This document shows positions 59,451 through 64,000 of a stretch of DNA of 64,000 nt, piece by piece (the stretch's first letter is position 1; each line of letters opens with the position of its first letter). Both the position numbers and the translations under genes were made by a program. This stretch comes from Kribbella italica (lineage in GTDB: Bacteria > Actinomycetota > Actinomycetes > Propionibacteriales > Kribbellaceae), in contig NZ_JACHMY010000001.1 of assembly GCF_014205135.1 (NCBI RefSeq), forward strand, positions 8,432,001-8,496,000, given 5' to 3'. Below the pieces are notes generated by a model, which did no database searches, had not been told where the DNA came from, and was given only the letters and a program-made list of their open reading frames with translations.

Positions 59451-60998
59451 ATGGCCGAGTCCGCCCTGGTCCGGATGTCGGGGATCGGCAAGCGGTACGG
59501 CGGGGTGCAGGCGTGCCACGAGGTCGAGTTCAGCCTGGGCCCCGGCGAGGTGCACGCGTTGCTCGGTGAGAACGGCGCCGGCAAGTCCACGCTGATGAAG
59601 ATCCTGTCCGGTGACGTCACCGACTACGACGGGCGGATCGAGATCGCCGGCGCGGCCGTGTCGTTCGGTGGACCGACCGACGCGCAGGCCGCCGGGATCG
59701 CGATGATCCACCAGGAACTCGACCTGGTGCCCGCGCTGTCGGTCGCCGACAACATCTTCCTCGGCCGCGAGCTGCGGACGCCGTACCGGACCGTCGACCG
59801 CCGCCGGATGGACCGCGAGGCCCGCGCCCTGCTGGAGCGCAGCGGTGTGAACCTCGACCCGCGCCGCCCGGTCGGCGAGCTGCGCGTCGGCGAGCAGCAG
59901 CTCGTCACGATCGCGAAGGCGATCTCGCTCGACGCCCGCGTGCTGATCATGGACGAGCCGACGTCGGCGCTGACGACGTCCGAGGTCGAGCGGCTGTTCG
60001 CGGTGATCCGCGAGCTGCGCCGGTCGGGTGTCGGCATCGTCTACATCAGCCACCGGATGGAGGAGATCGCGCAGGTCGCCGACCGCGCGACCGTGCTGCG
60101 CAACGGGAAGATCGTCACCAGCTTCGACCCGCGCAAGCTGACCACGGCGGAGGTGGTCGAGGCGATGGTCGGCCGTCCGGTGCAGACCATGTTCAGTACG
60201 CCGGACGTCTCGACCGGCGACGAGCTGCTGCGCGTCGAGGACCTGGTCCTCAAACCGCGACGCCCGCGCCCCGGGCGCCGCGACCCCGAGGGGATCTCGC
60301 TGACCGTGCGCTCCGGCGAGATCGTCGGCCTGTGCGGCCTGCTCGGCGCGGGCCGGACCGAACTGCTCGAGACCCTGTACGGCGTGGCGCCGGGCGGTAC
60401 GCGCACCGGCCGGATCGTCCTGCAGGGCAAGGAGATCCGGCCGCGGGGCCCGCGGCACGCGCTGGCGCAGGGCATCGGGCTGGTCCCCGAGGACCGGCGG
60501 GCCTCCGGGCTGGTGCTGTTCCACTCGATCCTGGCGAACACGGTGGTGTCGAGCCTGCCGGCGTACGGGCGGCTCGGCGTGATCGCGCGCCGGATGGAAC
60601 GGGCCGCGTCGGTGAAGATGGCCGACCGGCTGCGGCTGAAGTTCGGCCGGTTGCAGGACGACGTCGGGACACTGTCCGGTGGCAACCAGCAGAAGGTCGT
60701 CTTCGGCAAGATGCTGCTGACCGAGCCGAAGCTGCTGCTGCTCGACGAGCCGACCCGCGGTGTCGACATCGGGGCGAAGGCGGAGATCTACCGCCTGCTG
60801 GGGGAACTGGCCGGGCAGGGCCTCGGGGTGCTGCTGGCGTCGTCGGAGCTGCCCGAGCTGATCGGCGTCTGCGACCGCGTCGTCGTACTGCGGGACGGAC
60901 GCGACGTCGCGTCGTTCAAGACATCTGACTCCGGCGAGAGCGATCTGCTCGCCGCCGCGATGGGAGAGAGCGCTGTGTTCGAAGGAGGACCCCGGTGA
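59451..60998 (+). CDS. Ribose/galactose-type ABC transporter ATP-binding protein (two ATPase domains)
   Basis: A 515-aa RbsA/MglA-like protein. First ATPase: Walker A LLGENGAGKSTLMKIL, signature region LRVGEQQLVTIAKA, Walker B VLIMDEPTSAL. Second ATPase: degenerate Walker A LCGLLGAGRTELLE, signature LSGGNQQKVVFGKML, Walker B LLLLDEPTRGVDIG. This asymmetry is normal for the family. GGAGG precedes ATG 59451. Overlaps the permease start by four bases. Confidence 0.94.
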   Translation: MAESALVRMSGIGKRYGGVQACHEVEFSLGPGEVHALLGENGAGKSTLMKILSGDVTDYDGRIEIAGAAVSFGGPTDAQAAGIAMIHQELDLVPALSVADNIFLGRELRTPYRTVDRRRMDREARALLERSGVNLDPRRPVGELRVGEQQLVTIAKAISLDARVLIMDEPTSALTTSEVERLFAVIRELRRSGVGIVYISHRMEEIAQVADRATVLRNGKIVTSFDPRKLTTAEVVEAMVGRPVQTMFSTPDVSTGDELLRVEDLVLKPRRPRPGRRDPEGISLTVRSGEIVGLCGLLGAGRTELLETLYGVAPGGTRTGRIVLQGKEIRPRGPRHALAQGIGLVPEDRRASGLVLFHSILANTVVSSLPAYGRLGVIARRMERAASVKMADRLRLKFGRLQDDVGTLSGGNQQKVVFGKMLLTEPKLLLLDEPTRGVDIGAKAEIYRLLGELAGQGLGVLLASSELPELIGVCDRVVVLRDGRDVASFKTSDSGESDLLAAAMGESAVFEGGPR

Positions 60999-62020
60999 CC
61001 GCCCTGCAGGACAAGCCCGCCATGCCGGTGGAGAAGGCGTCCGGAAGCGTGGTCGCGACGCTGTTCCGGTTCCAGAGCGTGTTCGGGCTGCTCGCGGTGT
61101 TCGTTGCCGCGATCATCTTCTCGCCCCGGCGCGACGGCGCGATCCTGTTCCTCAGCGCGGACAACCTGGCCAACGTGGTCCGCGCGGTCTCCGAGATCGG
61201 CATCATCGCGGTCGGCATGACGTTCGTGATCCTGATCGGCGGGATCGACCTGTCGGTCGGCGCGGTGCTCGGGCTGGCCGCGGTCGGCTCGGCGGTGCTG
61301 ATGGTCGAGAGCGACTGGGGCTTCCTGCCCTCGATCGTGGTGGTGCTCGCGATCGGCCTGGTCTTCGGCGCGCTGCAGGGGATGGCGACCGCGATGATCG
61401 GGATCCAGTCGTTCATCGTGACGCTGGCCGGGTTGCAGATAGCGCGCGGTCTGGCCCGGATCTGGTCGGACGGGCAGGGCGTCGCGATCGCGTACGGCGA
61501 CGGGCCGAACGAGGCGCCGTCGACGTTCGCACTGCTCGGCGAACGGACCTTCGGCGGACTCGTACCGATCCCGGTCCTGATCTTCGCCGTGGTGGCGATC
61601 GCGGCCGTGGTGTTCCTGCGGATCAGCGCGTTCTCCCGGCACCTGTACGCCGTCGGCGGCAACGAGAAGGCCGCGCGACTGTCCGGCGTACCGGTGATCC
61701 GGGTCAAGATCGCGGTCTTCGCGATCTGCGGCCTGCTCGCGTCGCTGGCCGGGATCGTGCACGCGGTCCAGCTCAACCAGGGCAGCCCGAACGACGGGAT
61801 CGGCTACGAGCTGGACGCGATCGCCGCGGTGGTGATCGGCGGCACCAGCCTGGCCGGCGGGCGCGGCTCGGTGGCCGGGACGGTGGCCGGCGCGCTGCTG
61901 CTCGGCGTACTGAACAACATCCTTGCCCTGAACAACATCGACTCCAACATCCAGCTGCTGATCAAGGGCCTGGTGATCGTTGCGGCGGCCGCGCTGCAAC
62001 GGCTCCGGCCCGCCTCGTGA
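60995..62020 (+). CDS. Ribose-type ABC transporter permease
   Basis: A 341-aa RbsC-like permease with eight to ten membrane segments and the family signatures VILIGGIDLSVGAVLGLAAV and AVGGNEKAARLSGVPV, IAAVVIGGTSLAGGRGSVAG. GTG start at 60995. Forms a homodimer driven by the double ATPase upstream. The exact pentose or other sugar is not evident. Confidence 0.94.
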   Translation: MTALQDKPAMPVEKASGSVVATLFRFQSVFGLLAVFVAAIIFSPRRDGAILFLSADNLANVVRAVSEIGIIAVGMTFVILIGGIDLSVGAVLGLAAVGSAVLMVESDWGFLPSIVVVLAIGLVFGALQGMATAMIGIQSFIVTLAGLQIARGLARIWSDGQGVAIAYGDGPNEAPSTFALLGERTFGGLVPIPVLIFAVVAIAAVVFLRISAFSRHLYAVGGNEKAARLSGVPVIRVKIAVFAICGLLASLAGIVHAVQLNQGSPNDGIGYELDAIAAVVIGGTSLAGGRGSVAGTVAGALLLGVLNNILALNNIDSNIQLLIKGLVIVAAAALQRLRPAS

Positions 62021-62036
62021 GGAAGGTCCACCCCTG

Positions 62037-63044
62037 ATGAAGATCCACAAGTTGTCCCTGGCCGTCGCGGCCGTCACTGCCCTGGTCCTGGCCGGCTGCG
62101 GTACGACCAGCGAGCGGACCTCCGACGAGCCGCAGGCGCAGAGCTCCAAGGAGTGCAAGGGGGCCGACGGCAAGTACGTGATCGGGATGAGCCAGGCCAA
62201 CGTCGCCGAGCCGTACCGGCAGCGGATGGACGACGACATCAAGGCGGCCGCCGCCGAGGTGCCGCAGTTCGAGGTGAAGTTCGCCGACGCCGCGCAGGAC
62301 AACGCCAAGCAGGTCGCGGACGTCGACAACTACATCACCCAGCAGATCGACCTGCTGATCATCAGCCCGAACGAGGCCAAGCCGCTGACCGCGGTGGTGA
62401 AGAAGGCCTTCGACAAGGGCATCCCGGTGCTGGTGCTGGACCGCAAGGTCGAGGGCGACGCGTACACCGGCTTCATCGGCGGCGACAACGTGCAGATCGG
62501 TACCGAGGCCGGCAAGTACGTCGCGGAGAAGGTGCTGCCGAACGGCGGGTCGGTGGTCGAGCTCAAGGGCCTGGCCGGCGCGACGCCGCAGGCCGAGCGC
62601 AACCAGGGCTTCGCGGCCGGGATCAAGGCGAACCCGAAGATCAAGATCATCGCGACCGCGAGCGGCGACTGGCTGCGGGAGAAGGGCCAGGCGCAGATGG
62701 ACGCGCTGCTCAAGGCGAACCCGAAGATCGACGTGGTCTACGCGCACAACGACCCGATGGCCGAGGGCGCGTACCTGGCGGCGAAGGCGGTCGGCCGGGA
62801 GAAGGAGATGAAGTTCATCGGCATCGACGCGCTGCCGATCCCGTCCGGCGGGATCAAGGCCGTCGAGCAGGGCCGGCTGACGGCGACCTTCACCTACCCG
62901 ACCAACGGCAAGGAAGCGATCGCCGCGGCGAAGAAGATCCTGGTGGACTGCGGAACGGTCGAGAAGTCGCAGGTGCTGCCGACGCGGCTGATCGACAAGG
63001 CCAACGCGGCACAGATCTACGCCTTGGAGAACCCGAACGGCTGA
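62037..63044 (+). CDS. Ribose-type ABC transporter substrate-binding lipoprotein
   Basis: A 335-aa RbsB-like (periplasmic binding protein type I, COG1879) lipoprotein with lipobox LVLAGC (Cys at about 21). Features: YVIGMSQANVAEPYRQRMDD, DNYITQQIDLLIISPNEAKP and DVVYAHNDPMAEGAYLAAKA. GAGGAAGG lies upstream of ATG 62037. No kinase or isomerase gene accompanies the transporter in the window, so the sugar remains open. Confidence 0.93.
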   Translation: MKIHKLSLAVAAVTALVLAGCGTTSERTSDEPQAQSSKECKGADGKYVIGMSQANVAEPYRQRMDDDIKAAAAEVPQFEVKFADAAQDNAKQVADVDNYITQQIDLLIISPNEAKPLTAVVKKAFDKGIPVLVLDRKVEGDAYTGFIGGDNVQIGTEAGKYVAEKVLPNGGSVVELKGLAGATPQAERNQGFAAGIKANPKIKIIATASGDWLREKGQAQMDALLKANPKIDVVYAHNDPMAEGAYLAAKAVGREKEMKFIGIDALPIPSGGIKAVEQGRLTATFTYPTNGKEAIAAAKKILVDCGTVEKSQVLPTRLIDKANAAQIYALENPNG

Positions 63045-63053
63045 GTGGTCCTG

Positions 63054-63087
63054 GCTCCCACCGTGGCTGCTCAGCCGCGGTGGGAGC
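63054..63087. terminator. Bidirectional terminator hairpin
   Basis: GCTCCCACCGTGGCT (63054-63068) pairs over 15 positions (one U-G) with AGCCGCGGTGGGAGC (63073-63087) around GCTC. It lies between convergent genes and its right arm covers the last codons of the LacI-type gene. Confidence 0.8.
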
Positions 63088-64000
63088 TGCCGCGTTCGAT
63101 CAGGCGGGCGCCGAGCGTGGTCGTGGTCGGCGGACGGGTGCCGTCGGTGATCCTTGCCAGCAGCAACCGGGCGGCGACGGTGCCGATCTCGTACGCCGGT
63201 TGCGCGACGACCGACAGTGGGGGATCGACCAGCGCGGCCCAGGGGGCGTCGTCGAAGGCGACCATGCCGACGTCCTTGCCGGGCCGAATGCCCTTTTCTT
63301 GCAAGGCCTGGAGTACGCCGACTGCCATCGCGGAGTTGGCCACCAGCAACGCGTCCGGCGGGTCCTCCTGGCTGAGCACGTCCCGGGCCGCCTTGTGCGC
63401 ACCGGCGGCCTTGTACTCGGTACGGCGTACGAGCTTGGTGGAGCCGCGGCGCTTGGCGGCCTTGAGCGCGTCGCGGTAGCCGGCGAGCCGGTCGTCCGCC
63501 GTACGGACTCCTGATGGGCCGGTGATGCAGCCGATGCGTTGATAGCCCTGGGCTATCAAGTGCTCGGTCGCCTGCCGCGCCGCCAGGCGCGTGTCGACCA
63601 GGACGACGTCGCTGTCCTGCTGCGGCAACGGCCGGTCGACCGCGACGAACGCCGTCCCGCGGGCCGCGAGCTTGTCCACCGAGGACGTCGTGCCGGTGGG
63701 GGACAAGATGACCCCGGCAACCCTTTCCTGGATCGCGATGTCGATGTAACGGTTCTCCTTGCTCGCGCTCTCGTCGGAGTTGCACAGGACAACGGAGTAG
63801 CCGACCTCGTGCGCGACGTCCTCGACTCCGCGGGCGATCGCGGTGAAGAACGGGTTCTCCACGTCGGAGATGATCAGCGCGACCACCGCGGCCTCCTGCC
63901 GGCGCAGGTTGCGTGCCGGGCCGTTGGGCTGGTAGCCGAGCTCGTCCGCGGCCGTGCGCACCCGGGCGGCCAGGTCCGGATCGACCGTCGCCTTGCCGTT
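63071..64000 (-). CDS. LacI family transcriptional regulator, N-terminus beyond the window
   Basis: The visible part starts inside the HTH/hinge region (NGKATVDPDLAARVRTAADELG then YQPNGPARNLRRQ, the hinge helix with the usual L...R) and continues through the sugar-binding core (VVALIISDVENPFFTAIARG, AVDRPLPQQ, RIGCITGPSGVRTADDRLAG) to a normal C-terminus LGARLIERGSSHRG. About 309 codons are present; 25-30 N-terminal residues are missing. Convergent with the ribose-type ABC operon, whose promoter carries a LacI-like operator. Confidence 0.93.
   Translation of the reverse strand, partial: NGKATVDPDLAARVRTAADELGYQPNGPARNLRRQEAAVVALIISDVENPFFTAIARGVEDVAHEVGYSVVLCNSDESASKENRYIDIAIQERVAGVILSPTGTTSSVDKLAARGTAFVAVDRPLPQQDSDVVLVDTRLAARQATEHLIAQGYQRIGCITGPSGVRTADDRLAGYRDALKAAKRRGSTKLVRRTEYKAAGAHKAARDVLSQEDPPDALLVANSAMAVGVLQALQEKGIRPGKDVGMVAFDDAPWAALVDPPLSVVAQPAYEIGTVAARLLLARITDGTRPPTTTTLGARLIERGSSHRG

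Overview
This is a 64-kb chromosomal window from a high-GC, gene-dense actinomycete. The cell-division/ribosome-rescue block (ftsE, ftsX, an M23 peptidase, smpB, ssrA), the F420/flavin LLM oxidoreductases, the DUF1707 proteins, the many two-gene ATGA overlaps and the recurrent TANNNT box 6-7 nt before start codons (leaderless mRNAs) all fit Actinobacteria. The overall gene style suggests Kribbella or a close relative; that genus-level placement is inference. No rRNA, tRNA, CRISPR array, transposase, integrase or phage gene was seen, so most of this looks like ordinary core and metabolic chromosome.

Layout, left to right. 0-5.6 kb: SRPBCC gene end, small membrane protein, PhzF-like isomerase, then a pyrimidine/hydantoin catabolism operon (beta-ureidopropionase-like amidohydrolase, dihydropyrimidinase, LLM oxidoreductase). 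5.7-10.5 kb (minus): sugar-type ABC importer with a berberine-bridge-type flavoenzyme and a blasticidin-S/cytidine-deaminase-like protein. 10.7-13 kb: MFS transporter behind a structured leader that encodes a six-residue peptide, facing a PfkB kinase. 13.1-20.5 kb: two small proteins, ftsEX-M23-smpB, DUF1707 protein, secreted propeller-like protein and tmRNA with terminator. 20.7-28.4 kb: UPF1-like helicase with a C-terminal nuclease-like domain, LLM oxidoreductase, SGNH hydrolase, ArsR-SRPBCC pair, RlaP-like nucleotidyltransferase. 28.5-33.8 kb: GH36 alpha-galactosidase with its own ABC importer. 33.9-36.2 kb (minus): two-permease ABC exporter. 36.5-41.6 kb: DUF1707 and membrane proteins, multicopper oxidase, sulfite-oxidase-like molybdoenzyme, aadA-like adenylyltransferase. 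41.6-45.8 kb (minus): ABC exporter plus two-component system, and a TetR gene. 45.9-59.2 kb: Baeyer-Villiger-type monooxygenase, polytopic membrane proteins, aldo/keto reductases (one interrupted by a stop), XRE and MerR regulators, SDR and alpha/beta hydrolase, class III CoA-transferase. 59.4-64 kb: ribose-type ABC importer followed by a LacI-type regulator that runs off the window.

The most notable unexplained structures are four related 83-96-nt intergenic palindromic elements (near 5.6, 27.4, 45.1 and 59.2 kb) with CACCAC...GTGGTG ends, and the three-way-junction leader of the MFS gene at 10.69-10.77 kb, whose closing stem overlaps both the leader stop codon and the MFS Shine-Dalgarno sequence. 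Other points worth checking are an in-frame TGA in an aldo/keto reductase that keeps a perfect MerR-type promoter, and the helicase-nuclease next to ssrA.
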